DNA of 64,000 bases from Parascedosporium putredinis (lineage: Eukaryota > Ascomycota > Sordariomycetes > Microascales > Microascaceae), in the NCBI GenBank assembly GCA_949357655.1, contig CASHTG010000020.1:62001-126000 (forward strand), written 5' to 3'. Within the stretch, counting starts at the first letter, position 1, and each line of letters begins with the position of its first letter. Under the pieces are notes generated by a model, which did no database searches, had not been told where the DNA came from, and worked only from the letters and a program-made list of their open reading frames with translations. Position numbers and translations under genes: made by a program. Positions 1 through 11,886 of this stretch are shown piece after piece.

Positions 1-36
1 GAAGGCTTGTCCACGGGGACCCTGCGATATATAGAC

Positions 37-1261
37 TCAACCCTGCTCTCTAAGTCTGGCTAGCGCCGCCGCAACACCTTCACTTAGCGTCTCGGGCGCT
101 ACCGTCGCTACAGGTGCGCCTGGCTGAGCGGGCCGCGCGATTCTCTTTGACGCCCCAGGGGGCTGAGCAAGCGAAGGATCTTCATCATCAACACGCCGAG
201 GTTCTATACTGACAGGATCAGGTTTTGGTGATGTCCTACTGGCAGCGGCGGCGAGTGCCGGTTTCGTCGAAACAGAAAGGGGCCCTAAAGATGTCTTCAA
301 GGTAATTCTCGGATCAACAGAATTTAGTGACAAGGATTCGTTGGCGAATGTCCTCATGGTCCTCTTAATCCGGAATGGTTCATCAATAGCCTCACCCCAA
401 CGCTTAACTTTGACTTCTCCCCACCCTCCGATGATGCCGATTTGTTCGGGATCAGCATTGATCGCATTCTTTAAGCTGCCAAAATTGCTCACAAGCGAGA
501 CGGCATCTGCCTTGTTGATACCTCTCGGTACGGTGACGAAGTCAACGAGCCTTTCCACGTATGTCGTTCCTTGATATCCTTGAATGGCTTTGAAGCCAGC
601 ATGCTCATACGACTTGTATAACTCGAGGTAGCGGGCCGCCTCCGCGGCAGACCAACAGAGAATGAGTGTCACATTGTTGACCAATGACGTTTTAGCTAGC
701 TCGCGGAGCGGGTCCTCGTGGTTCGCGATATCAACCATGGTGAGGAGAATACGGAGGCTATAACGGCCTTGTAGGTTCCGAATGCGGGTGTAGATATATT
801 CAGGGTATAGGCGGTGATACTTCAAGCTTTATAGGATATGATTAGCTCAAAGAGTCCCAAAATGTTTCCGGGCTGTTCCTAGCCCTTCTGGCAACACCAT
901 ACCTCAGAAATAGGGCACAAGTGGTTAATCCTAGGCCGTAGTCTGCCGGAATATCGGAATACTCCCAAGTTGTTGACTTGATGCATGACAGCACCGGGTT
1001 TCCCTTCTGACGCGGCGATACTAGGATATGAGATCCCGAACCTCTCTGGGGTAGGACCTGTGGCGTTGGTTGGATTATTTTCTGGCCAGCAGGAGGTGCT
1101 GCTTCGCGGTGATCATGCGCCCGAGGCTCGGTTCCGTATGGACTCGGGCGCTCGATTCTCTGTGGCGTTGGCTGCACGATTCGATGGGGTGCCTGGGAGG
1201 CCGACGCAACTCTGTCGGCGGCAGCCCAGAGTTCTGCATCGTCAAAATCATCATCATCCAT
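37..1261 (-). CDS. rad10: Rad10/ERCC1 structure-specific endonuclease subunit
   Basis: Non-catalytic partner of the Rad1/XPF nuclease, which cuts 5' of lesions in nucleotide excision repair and trims flaps in recombination (family knowledge). Two exons: 1261-903 and 826-37, with a GT-AG intron 902-827. Joined they give 382 aa, normal for fungal Rad10. The N-terminal third is Pro/Gln-rich. The central ERCC1 domain starts at about residue 95 (GNPVLSCIKSTTWEY) and crosses the intron in frame (CALFLSLKYHRLYPEYI). The C-terminal helix-hairpin-helix region contains GIIGGWGEVKVKRW. The last 80 residues are a low-complexity Pro/Ala tail. The start ATG at 1261 precedes an acidic run (MDDDDFDD). This is one of only four genes here that read cleanly with no frame correction. 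No neighbour has an obvious functional link. Confidence 0.93.
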
Positions 1262-1940
1262 GGTCGGCAGGCCGACTACAGGGGGAATGTATGTGTCGAT
1301 TGTTGAGAACAGATAGTCATGGCGGTCTTGGTCGTGATGTGGTCGGTGGCGCGTCTAGCTTCCGCATGTGTTGCGACGGTTTGTGTGCACAGCGCTGTGT
1401 CCAACTCCCCCACCAAAACAGCCTAGTTCACTTTGGTCATAAATGCAATGGATACATGGTGGGTGACGCAGTGTGGAGGTGGCGCCCATTATTAGTCAAC
1501 ACATACCAAGGTACCATTGGCGCTCGTACTTGTAATAATCCATTGATACCTTCGATCATTGTTTCCCGGGCTCTATGGCTTGGTACCCTAACTTTAGAGT
1601 CTTGGATACACTTGATGTTACAACACGAACATTACATCCAATGGATTTCTGGGTGTAGTATTTGGGCTGGTGGGCTATTAGTCTGCAGATGTACGCTTTG
1701 ACGGCACCTAGTTGTGTTTGCGAACAAAGAGTTAAACCGGTGCAGGTAAGCACCAAGCCAAGAAGCCAATGTGACATCAGAGCCGCTCCAGAGCCTTTGC
1801 TCCGCCAATACTACTACCAGCGAGAGTCTGCTGCATGGGAAAGCACATGCGCCATTGCTGAATTCTGTAGAAGTACAAAGTCCCTGTTCCTGAAGAGGGG
1901 AGGGAGTAAGGCAAACTGTGGAGCTGGTGTATTGCTGGCC

Positions 1941-2003
1941 TCTTGCTAGTGGGCCTGGAATGGAGTGTGTTGGGTCTTGCTGACGGGCCTGAAATGGAGT
2001 GTC
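1941..2003. repeat. Imperfect tandem direct repeat, two copies of about 30 bp
   Basis: The segment at 1941-1970 recurs at 1974-2003 with a few substitutions. Shared cores are TCTTGCT and GGGCCTG-AATGGAGTGT. It does not match anything else I noticed in the window. Confidence 0.6.
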
Positions 2004-2428
2004 GTTTGACACACTACTTACTAGGTCAAACACGACTTCATTGTCAACTTCGACCTGAGATTCATTAAATAGGGATCATCGAATCATGAGTACGCATTTT
2101 TGTAGGGAAGACAGGTACTAGGGGCGATTCAAGGGTATCAATTCTTAGCATCCAACTTATTTACACCTCCCAATAGCCAAGTCCTTGTCAGCGCGCCCCT
2201 TTCAAGTAAATCTGCCACTGAGATGAACCACCAGGTTAGAGGTGTCACCCTGATGGGCTAGCTAGTCTAGTGTAGTGTATGCTGGGAACAAAAACCGGTG
2301 CAACGATAAAACCATAAAAGCCCACGAGTTAAAACTAACCCAAATATAAACCTAGCCAGAATGCAGGAAATTCCCTTCAAGTGCCCAATCCCAGTACTGT
2401 CATCTCTGCGTGATCGAACAAGACAACG

Positions 2429-2447
2429 AAAAAAAAAAAAAAAAAAA
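2429..2447. repeat. Poly-A run (19 A on + strand)
   Basis: A 19-base A run lies about 80 bp beyond the stop codon of the minus-strand gene at 2525. On that gene's strand it is a poly-T tract in the 3' flank. Given homopolymer errors elsewhere, its true length is uncertain. Confidence 0.8.
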
Positions 2448-2524
2448 GAGGGATACCCCCTCCCTCCACCTAAAACCAAAAACACAGACACACACAATAT
2501 AAAGGCCAGGAAACGCGGGCCTGG

Positions 2525-3722
2525 TTAGTCCAGGGCCTCTTCTAGCCCTTCAAAGTCGTCCTTGTCCACATTCCGGGCCAAGTTCTCCGTGGCGAGAGAA
2601 TCGTGGATAGTGTACAGAGCTTGAAGCCAAGTTTCAAACATGGTTTCCACTCCACTAACCTGGCTTATGCCTAGCCTCATCTCTGCAACCTGGTCTCTTA
2701 GCCTCTCAAAGGCTTCAATCATGACCCATATTTGGAGAGCCGATATCTCGTTGGTAGGACGCTGACGACGATCTGAAAAGGCTGTTGAGAGCTCTCGGGC
2801 TAGGAGATCAAGGCATATTTGAAGGCTGAGGTTATTTGGACTGGCAAAAGGATTGCTGTAGCTGGAACTTATGCTCGAGCTGTGCATATGTGCAGGCGAT
2901 CTTGGTTCAGGGAAAACGATACGGGCTTGAAGTAAACAGTTTCCTCTTCAAAAGAAACCAGAGTGCCGTCATCAGAGGTGGGAGATGCAGCCGGGATGGC
3001 ATCGCCAACCTCCGCGGAAGAGAAAACCCTATTGGACGAGATATCATCGGAGCTACGCTGCCGTCTTGGTATGTACTCATCGTCCCTGTAACCTTGGCGA
3101 GATGGGGAAGGCTCAGATTGGGCGTCGCTGTAGATAGAATCTGCATCATAATCGATGAGCTCCCTGTACTGCTGAGCTATGAGTTCACTAGTGGGTGGAA
3201 TTTTAGTAGGAGAGCCGTAGTGGCCCAAGGAGATGCCCTCCAGCTGGCCGATGGAGAAGACTGGGGTTTTCGCGCGTCTCCTAGAAGCTGACATCTTCGA
3301 ACTGGGTCGGTGTGATAGTCGGTGAAAAGGTTTGGGGCTGACGGAAAGGTATGATAGATCCCTAACCATTGAGCAAGGAAGTTTGAGTGACTCTTTCGAG
3401 TGATGAGACCGAACGTATTCGAGCCACTTAGCGTCACTCAGGTCCGGAAGAGCTCGAATGGCGGGCTCCCTATCACTGACTGGCTGACGAAAGGATGTCT
3501 TGAGTCTTGGAATGGGCGCAGCCTTCTTCCCATTTGTAGCTAGAGCCGAGGGCGTTCCGGCGATTCGGCGAGTGCTAGATTTAGATAACACTGGGGGAGG
3601 CTGACAGTCTTCTGGAGCTTCCTTCTTGTTCGAGGGCTGCCATGTTGCTGTTGGTATCCTTGAGCTTTATTGCCACTGAGGGGAGGAGTGAAAGCCAATG
3701 GCGATGTGCTTAGTCGACTCAT
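2525..3722 (-). CDS. Uncharacterised Ser/Pro-rich fungal protein
   Basis: I do not recognise the family. Three overlapping minus-strand frames join into one protein if one base is added near 3622-3632 (AAGAAGGAAG on the coding strand) and one in the CCC at 2923-2925. The restored length is exactly 400 codons (399 aa) with no intron. The first 250 residues are basic, Ser/Pro/Arg-rich and look disordered (start MSRLSTSPLAFTPPL). The C-terminal third is ordered and helical (ALQIWVMIEAFERLRDQV, then ETMFETWLQALYTIHDSL) with an acidic tail. The ordered end and conserved-looking aromatic/Leu pattern suggest a real gene. No catalytic motif, signal peptide or membrane segment is visible. A genuine pseudogene with two indels is the alternative. 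Confidence 0.6.
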
Positions 3723-6189
3723 TGTTTATCTTGTTAGGCGGGTATTTAGGCGAGGCGGAACGGCAAGTCACGGGCTGTCTTAAGATAGACGGATAGCCGC
3801 TTCAAGCATTTCTTGCCGGATGGGAATTTCCCGATTGAGCGTCCAGTCGATAATCACTTTAATTTTTCCCAATCGGAGCCAACGACCATGTGAGAAAGAA
3901 ATAAAGGTTTAAAGCGTGATAGGAGAATTTCATACGCAAGATCAAAGAACCAAAGAACGGGAGGGAAGAAGAGAAGAACGGAAACTCATGGGTGTGGCAT
4001 GGATGGAATTCTCGTTCAACCCTCCAAGCGGACTCACGAGGGTTTAATATGGACCGCAAAACCATTTAGAGCAAGAAGAAAATAAATGTACTAATACGAA
4101 ACTCTTTCATAAGACTGGTTCTCCGCCATTGCCCTCTTGAAGGTGACAGCAACACGCGGCAGAGGTGGCCGCCCATCCAATATTGACCGAAGTCTGGGGA
4201 AAAGAGGCAGCAAGGATTCCACCCCTGTCCATGCCTTGAGAGTATCAAGCATCCCTCTTTTTCTGGATGGTGGTGACACACGGCTGTCCAGTGAGGGCGC
4301 TGCCCGCTCTGCCCGCGCCGCCATGCATCGTCTGTTGCAGGAATTATGGTGAAGGTTGTGTTGCAGGTAAGTACTTGTGAGGTGGAGAGGAGGCGGCTTG
4401 GCTGGTAACGCTGGGGATGCTGGGGATGCGGCTGTTGAAAGTTTGGTTTGCGGCCCACTAGCAGAGCCAAAATTTTAGCGAAAATGGTGTGCATCGGCAG
4501 ACGAGAAAGCGACGACAACCTTGTCGGCACGGTGACCAGTGAGCAACCGATGATATTTCTCGGTTGAAGGACTCAAAACGCAAGGCAACGCTCGGGTTGA
4601 CCATGTTCAAGTAAACAGGTTGATCGACAGCCTGAGGCCAACCAAGCACCCGGGGGCATGATGGTCGGGCGGGTGCTGAGGATCAGATCGAGATTGATCG
4701 ATCGAGGTAGGCATTACTTCAGCTCTTGCAGGCTCTTTGTTGGCGGAAACGCGGAAGAGAGCGGGGAGATTCTGGCAGCAAAAGTTCGGGGTCGGTCTCA
4801 GGTCAGCCAGATTGAGAAGGGGCTAATTTAGAGGTGTCCTGAGCGCTGTTAAGACATGGGGCCTTTTTATTAAGCATGTTCGGTGGTGGCACGGAGAGTA
4901 GGATGGCCACCATGCGCCGGTGTCCAGATGTTGGTGATGTCTGGGTGCGGGGAAGAATATTCTGGGTTCGGAGGGGTTGGGTTGATGCAACACACACAGT
5001 TCGGGGAAAGAAAAAAAGGCCGATAGCCCAAACTGGCGCTCAGCGACAAAGAGGCCATGCAAGGTTTGCCTGGCTGGGGGTGATCAGCCCGATTTTCGAA
5101 AGTCCGGATAAACACGATAATGAATAGAAGTCGTGAACTTGATTGAGCCCTAGTTGTGAAGGCCAGGAGGAGAGCCTCCAGAAAACGGTTGTAATCATAG
5201 ATCATGGCCCTACCAAGGTAGGTCCTTGGCCGTGCCGTGGCCAGCTTCGGGGTAATAGGATAGACAGCCCGGGGTTTCAGAATTATCTTGAGTATATGGA
5301 GGGGACTTCCCCTCCACACATACAGTGAATATCTTTCATCAACATTGCTAGCGTAAGTGTTCGCGTGTCAGGGGTTATATGTTCTATCCGTGTTGTCCAG
5401 CCTGGAAACGAAATGCCGTCGTGTCAGGGTCAATTATAATATCATAAAAGGAGTATTCATGGCATCGCCAAGTTATCGACTGACCCTTTGACAGTTGGCC
5501 GACTTCTCCATTATCTCGGACGCCGTGGGATGGTACTGCCGTAGGAATATCGTTGGAAGATTATTCACATCTGGGCCTATTTATTCCTTTCACTGAGACT
5601 CTTCCGCCATGAGATGGAGGCAACGAACAAACCGTCCCATACGATCTCGATTGGCTGCTGCCGTTTCCATTATATTAGTCCGGATCTTGGACCCTGTACC
5701 ACTCCAAAGAGGACCCGTTGATTGAAATAGATTTTCTCAGGACTTCATCCGCCATCGCAAGTGCGGCGCAACATGCACGAGGCACAGCTCGGTCTCGTTC
5801 CACTCCTCCGAAAGGAGTGCCCTCCTTGCTCCCGGAACCGGACGTCGAGTCCGCAACTATGTGCGAGCGCGGCTTGCGGCCTGTGTGTGCGCGGATCGGG
5901 GGCGGGGGCATGCAAGAGAGGGGTAAAAGTTGCGCACCAATCTGTGCCTACCCTGCGAAGCGGCAACCCCGCGATCCTGATGGTTGCTGGTGACCCAGGA
6001 CATGGACACGGGCGAACCTGCGACTTGAGCCAAACAACCAAGTGCTTTCGCTTTTTTAGGAAAATATCGTCCATTAATTCATCGGGTTCTTAAAAAAGGA
6101 AAAGAGAAAAGAAAAGTTTCACTTCATAGAACACCACAAAGTGCACCGCCGTACCCAGTCCCGCATAATAATCTGCTCGACCTGACAAC
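3723..6189. other. Gap without a confident gene
   Basis: Upstream of the minus-strand gene and of lgd1. The only open frame with some protein-like character is the small one at 4091-4324 (listed separately). Other frames up to 150 codons are overlapping and compositionally odd. The last 90 bases before 6190 are probably the lgd1 leader. Confidence 0.45.
4091..4324 (-). CDS. Possible small protein or terminal exon, unknown
   Basis: A 77-codon minus-strand frame starts MAARAERAAPSLDSR and ends NQSYERVSY. It has mixed, protein-like composition (ILDGRPPLPRVAVTFKRAMA) and could be the last exon of a gene whose 5' part lies toward 4530, since an AG acceptor-like site precedes it. I recognise no family, and no signal peptide or membrane segment is evident. 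It may be a chance open frame. Confidence 0.2.
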   Translation of the reverse strand: MAARAERAAPSLDSRVSPPSRKRGMLDTLKAWTGVESLLPLFPRLRSILDGRPPLPRVAVTFKRAMAENQSYERVSY

Positions 6190-7723
6190 ATGGCGCTCCC
6201 TGAGATCAGATTGACTGGTTGGGCTACACGGGATGTTCGATTTCCGACCTCGCTCGACAAAACCGGCTCAGATGCTATGAACGCAGCAGGGGATTATTCA
6301 GCCGCGTATTGCATTCTTGAAACTGATTCAAGTGTCCAAGGCCATGGGATGGTATGTGATTTTATATGAGTCCTCCAATGACCAAGGGTCGTCTAGTCTT
6401 TTTCCATGTGCCTGCCGCGTGCTCATGTTTGTTCACTTTTGGTGCTCCTGCTGCCTAGGACATCACCAGAGTGATGAACGAACCTAAATGAGGGAATTTT
6501 CACTAACCCCCAAACCCGCCTCCTCTAGACCTTTACGATTGGCCGCGGTAACGACATCGTCTGCCGAGCCATCGACCACGTCGCTGATAGGATTAAGGGA
6601 GGACCTTGGCCTCCCTCGTTGGCGACTGGGGCAAGACCTGGCGCCATCTTGTCAACGATAGCCAACTTCGATGGATCGGCCCGGAGAAGGGCGTCATCCA
6701 TCTAGCTCTTGGCGCCGTTGTGAATGCCATATGGGATCTTTGGGCCAAAGTCCTGGGCAAGCCTGTGTGGAGAGTAGTAGCGGATATGAGCCCAGAAGAA
6801 TTTGTGCGGTGCATCGACTTCCGCTACATTACCGACGCTATCACCCCCGAGGAGGCGATTGACTTGCTTCGTGCATCTGAAGAAGGCAAGGCTCAAAGAC
6901 TAGAGGACGCCCTCAATAGCCGTGCCGTGCCAGCATACACCACTAGCGCCGGGTGGCTCGGATATGGCGAAGAGAAGATGAAGGATCTTCTTCGTGAGAC
7001 TCTAAACAGTGGTTACAAACATTTCAAGGTCAAGGTTGGGGGTAGTGTCGAAGAGGACCGGAGAAGACTGGGTATCGCTAGGGAGATTATAGGCTTCGAC
7101 CAGGGCAATGTGCTGATGGTGGACGCCAACCAAGTTTGGTCCGTACCTGAGGCTATCGAGTATATGGCACAGCTGGCGGATTTCAAACCTTGGTTCATCG
7201 AAGAGCCGACCTCTCCCGATGACATCGCTGGCCACAGGGCTGTGAGAGACGCTCTCAGGCCGTACGGAATTGGTGTTGCGACGGGCGAGATGTGCCAGAA
7301 CCGTGTCATCTTTAAGCAGCTCATTGTATCGGGCGCTATAGACGTGTGTCAGATCGACGCTTGCCGCCTTGGAGGTGTGAATGAGGTTCTCGCCGTGCTG
7401 TTGATGGCCAAAAAGTTTGGTGTGCCAGTTGTGCCCCATTCCGGGGAGTCGGCTTGCCTGAGTATACTCAGCACCTTAGCACCATTGATTATGTCGCCGT
7501 TAGCGGCAAGCTTTCGGTGCTCGAGTTTGTCGACCATCTCCATGAGCACTTTTTACACCCAGCCTTGATCAAGGATGGGTATTACCAGACCCCGATGGAC
7601 CCGGGATATAGCGTTGAAATGAAGACAGAGAGCATGGATCGCTACGAGTATCCAGGTGCGGCGGGGGTTAGCTGGTGGACAACAGATGAGGCAAGAATCA
7701 TCTTGGACGGTGAGAAGCTCTAG
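6190..7723 (+). CDS. lgd1: L-galactonate dehydratase, enolase superfamily
   Basis: Predicted second enzyme of fungal D-galacturonate (pectin) catabolism, converting L-galactonate to 3-deoxy-L-threo-hex-2-ulosonate. The sequence follows Trichoderma LGD1 closely, starting with FPTSLDKTGSDAMNAAGDYS. Exons are 6190-6351 and 6529-7723, with an intron 6352-6528. Enolase-superfamily features: the acid/base Lys in HFKVKVGG; metal ligands in MVDANQVW, IEEPTSP and GVATGEMCQNR; and a catalytic-His region VVPHSG. Two single-base losses break the frame: GGG at 6597-6599 and GGGG at 7443-7446. Restoring each gives 452 aa, the normal length, including the expected C-terminal half (LPEYTQHLSTIDYVAVSGKL). No other galacturonate-pathway gene is adjacent. 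The alternative substrate L-fuconate is less likely for a fungus. Confidence 0.9.
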
Positions 7724-10700
7724 ATGGTCCGTTGAGGCTACAGCGTGACGGAAAAAGGGGGTTTTCCCTTCAATCCTCCTTCGTCCCGTTCCATGAGGCT
7801 CGCCAGACCAACCACGCGGCGCACACGTTCAATGGTCGGTCAATAGACTTCGATTCGACTCCCTCCTTGTGAATCATGGCGTAAATGAGACCTGTCTTAG
7901 ATAATGGAGGAATCAAGCGAGCCCTTTGTGTGCCCTCGCCGAGGGCTTGGTTAATACCACCGTCCTAGAATGCGAAACTCATGAGACCCTCGTACAGCTT
8001 GCCATGACTGTGTGGTTCGCCGCAACGTTTAGCAACACTCGCAGCATTCGCGCCAAGTGCCAAGCAAATAGTTGAAGAGTAAGTCGCGCTTCGTAAATAG
8101 GGATGTTCGTTTGCTGCTTGTCACAGACCGCTCCCAGTCTAATCTAAAAGAGAGAAAAAAGGAACAAGAAAAAAAGAAGAAAAAGGAAAAAAAGCATCCA
8201 TAAATTGGTGTTATCATATTTTTACAAGCTAGAGTCACGAAGTCACAGAACTTGCTTGGATTTAGACAAAGAGGGGTTTGAAATTTGAGCACGAGAATGC
8301 TCGGCAAGCCAAGCAATGAACTGGCGACTTCTGGTTCATCGAAATATCGGGGTCCTGTGGAAGCGTCTTCTTGTCATCTTGCTCAGTACTCGGCTTTTCG
8401 CCCTTGGAAGATGGTGGTGCCATTGATGCCACAAGAAATAAGAAAGTAGTTGGCAAGAATATGCAACCCCCAATTGCTGGGGACCAATCTCAGCGTCCTG
8501 AGTCTGATGGGGGTTCAGGACTCAGTCTCGACCCAAAGACCAGCTCCGTTTGTTCTCATGAATATTATTACGTCGGTAGACTGCAGCTAATAAACCTTTC
8601 AGTTGTCGAGGCGTGCGTTTGAGCAATGCGCGTGTTGGGAAATGCGTAGTATCTGTTCCTTGGCGCATTCACCTCAGAGGTGCTTGAAGCAAAGCTCCCC
8701 ATTTGGCTGCGGTACCACCTGAAATTATCGCTTTTGGGCAAAGCTCCTAATTTTGATACCCATCATGGTCCTCGACTGGCATCAAGTTGCGCTGTCGCTA
8801 GCCGCCGCGAAAACCCGGCGACTTGGAGATCGATGGGATGATCTGTGTGACCCGGATGACGAAATGGCGGTGGGCACCTCTGAAGGCAATTATGTTATTA
8901 CTGTTGGGCACAATTTGACAGTCAACGATGGGATGGAGAAGGCGAGCCGAAGGACTCGTTGGCCTTTTCGAGGCTGAAGGTATTGTATTGATTTTCCTTG
9001 CATGAGCTATCGAAAGAAGCCTCTTTCCACGACGGGGTGGTTTGCAGATCGTCAAAGGAAGCCCCCAATGAGAGAAGGTAAGAATGAGACACCCAAAGTG
9101 GAATTCCATCTCAGCTCGAGGGCTAATACTCTCAATAACAATCTAGAAACCACGAGTGGGTGACACGAGCCTGGAGAATGTTTTGGCGCCATGACGAATT
9201 CCGTCACAAGATAGCAAAAGAGGCAAGCTGGAAGGCAAGCAGTGCACTCGCACTTTGCAGATGCCTTGGGAGTCCGCGCTGGCCACTTGCCACCCTGCAA
9301 CGAGGCACACTTTGCGGCGAGATAGTCAGCCTGAGGGGAGTGCTCTAGCCGCTTTCAGATCTCCAAGACCTCACAATCTGGGGCAAGCAGACTGGGCTGA
9401 GGCTCATTTCTCAGGCGCTGCTGACAGCTGGGAGCACAACTAAACTTCCACGTTCCGCTATTGGCTCCAGATCCTCACACTCTCTTGACCCCTCGGGAAA
9501 TAAAAGGGCGCCAAGCGGAGTCGAGGCCCGTATTGCTGCATGGAGCGAGCACCACGCAACGCCTGCCCAAAACGGCCAGGCTGCACATCAGAGCCTGCCT
9601 TGGGGAAAGTGAGTGGCCCGAGTGTGGCCGCCCCGGACGAGCCTGCGTTTGCAAGGAGGACAGCGAGCCCTATGAGAGTACCGAGATGAGCAGACATTTG
9701 GATGACAGACTTCGAGCTGAGGTACCGAGGTACGAGGAGACGGGACGTGGGATATTAGACATCAATCAGCAAAAAGAGTCGCCGGAGCGCTGTTCAAAGT
9801 TCACTTCAAGCCACAGACGGGCTTGAGAGTCGTCTCTCGGAAGGATAGTGTCGGGGGTTCCTGCACCTATCCCAGAGGTTGTTTATTTGTGATTCCAATT
9901 GCTTTTTTCTTTCTTTTTCTTCTTCTCTGTCTCCACTAACCTCGAATTTACAAAGTCATCGTCTCACTCCCGCCGTTTCCTCAGCTCCCTTTACTGATGT
10001 GGGTTCTTGAACCCAACTCGTCATGGATCGGAGATAAGTAGCACGTGGATGTGTCGTGGATGTGGTAAATTCTTACTTGGTATTACGCGAAGGTTTCAAT
10101 TCAGGATACTCGAAAAGAAAAGAAGGAGAACACAAAATATTAGCCTGGAGATGAGCCAGCGGGTTCGGCGAAGCCAAGCGAGGAAGAGGACAATTGAAAA
10201 GGTGGGTTAATACCTATTTTAGGAAAAGCGCTTCAGTGACCAGAAACTCGGCCAAGCCGCCAGGCTCGATTTCCGGGTTTCTCCCAATCTCTTCTGATTG
10301 TCCCGCGGCCATCAAGATCCGCTCCAGCATTCCGTCCCAGGAAAAGGAAAGAAAGAAAGAACCCCCTCTCCATCACCGCTTGCTGGGAGCTGATCCATGC
10401 AAATCAGCAAAAGAAGAACTCCGAGGGAGAGGCTCGGCCAGCAAAGACGGACGATCGATCGATTCGAGTTGGCCAATTGATGCCCGGACACACTGCGCCA
10501 TCCGGCATACACTAGGAAATTTCGTATCCATTCTGCTTCAATCCTTCGTCCCCTTCGGATCCATCATGTTTTGAGTCTTTCACTTTCCCCTTTCCCCCTT
10601 TCCCCGTCAAGCCTGTCTGAGGTACCAAGGTCCAAGTACAAAAGTATCCACCATCCAACCATCCACCCATCCAAACCATCCAAACCATCCAGCCATCCCA

Positions 10701-11886
10701 TGCAATGATCCAGAGATGCATGCACTCGAGGATTGTACAACCAACCAACCCTTGCCGCACCCATCAAACTGATCAAGGATGCTCCACAAAATTACTTCAA
10801 ATGGAAAGGGGCTTGGTCTGCGCCCCTGTGCGTGCCTGGCAACCAACGCGGACTAGCCAATTAGAGGTTAGCGACCGATGCTCTTTTTCGCCCATTCCTT
10901 CAACCACCAAGCACTCTCTTGTCTCCCTCTTTGAATGAAGCAGCACCAAGACGCCGAGACTTGGCGTTGGTACATGCGGAGGGGTTCTCGGACCGAAGCA
11001 GGGGTTCGATGTTGATTTCTTCTGGTCACCCTCATCTCGCGCCGGCGCAGGTAAAATTACGCGTGCTGCAAAAGCAGGAAGGCGACGACAAACACAATGA
11101 ATGGGAGGGAGTGGTGAAATCGCCATGAGCAAAGCTTCAAGGTTGGGCGAGTACCCGCTCCTCGCAATACTTTATTTCCGCCTTCCATCAGGACAAGGTG
11201 GGGAAGGACAAGCGGAGGAGGAAGAAGGACGAGAGCCCAGAAATGAAAAGGAGAAGAGACCAAGGAAGTCCTAATTGCACTCGACTGACCCACGCCCAGT
11301 GCTGTTCTTGTCACGAACCCAAGGGCCCCTTGCTCCACGCGATCCACAGCCCACAATCCGTATGTCAACGCCCACAGGGCTTCAAGGGGAGGGGGAGGAC
11401 CCATATCCACTCTGCTGGCAGGCGACGTATGAGCGTTTCCAAACAAGCAATGCTCTTTGTCCGCCGAACGCCAAGGACCGCCTCTTCTCGTAAAGTGGCG
11501 TCGTTAAGCCCCTAAAATAGAGAGCTTGTTGCCTTCACCTACCTTCCTCCACTTCTCCTTTCCTTCTTCCCTCCCATCCGACTTCCACACACTCATTTTT
11601 ATTTTATTTTATAATCGTGAAAGAGAATCTCGCATTCCCTTTCTGCTTTCGCTCTTTGGCACTCTTCCAGTCTCTCGTTAATACCAGCCCTTCGTGTTTT
11701 TCTTTTGACATTGACTAGTTTTGTCTCAGTCTCACCTCGCCACACGTTGTCTTGAGTCTTACCTCCTGACAGCCCCCTCTTAAAAGATCCCAAGAACCCA
11801 GAAGGACGTGACCGCCTCTCCGATCTTTTTCCTCTCCAAACCCTTGAAACCAGCAAGTCGTCGCTTGTTAATTCACCGTTACCAAA
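7724..11886. other. 4.2 kb gap without a supported gene
   Basis: This is one of the longest empty stretches. Open frames on both strands are under about 130 codons, lack recognisable domains and do not splice into anything convincing. It holds pyrimidine-rich tracts near 9900-9930 and 11540-11600 (the latter in the probable leader of the GH16 gene) and a CCAT/CCAA tandem array at 10648-10700. A gene broken by missing bases cannot be excluded. Confidence 0.45.
10648..10700. repeat. Degenerate CCAT/CCAA tandem array
   Basis: About 50 bp built from CCATCCAA- and CCATCCAC-like units on the plus strand. It sits in a gene-free stretch about 1.2 kb upstream of the GH16 gene. Confidence 0.7.

Larger units (their letters stand above)
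1262..2524. other. Gap without a supported gene
   Basis: Open frames here are short, overlap on both strands and show no recognisable domain. The stretch holds the rad10 upstream region, an imperfect direct repeat (1941-2003) and a poly-A run near the 3' end of the next gene. Confidence 0.5.

Noticed and set aside
6590..7570. Programmed frameshifting or recoding as explanation for broken frames in lgd1 and others
   Set aside because: There is no slippery heptamer plus structure, the shifts are almost all of one type (a missing base) in ordinary homopolymers, and they affect unrelated genes across the window.
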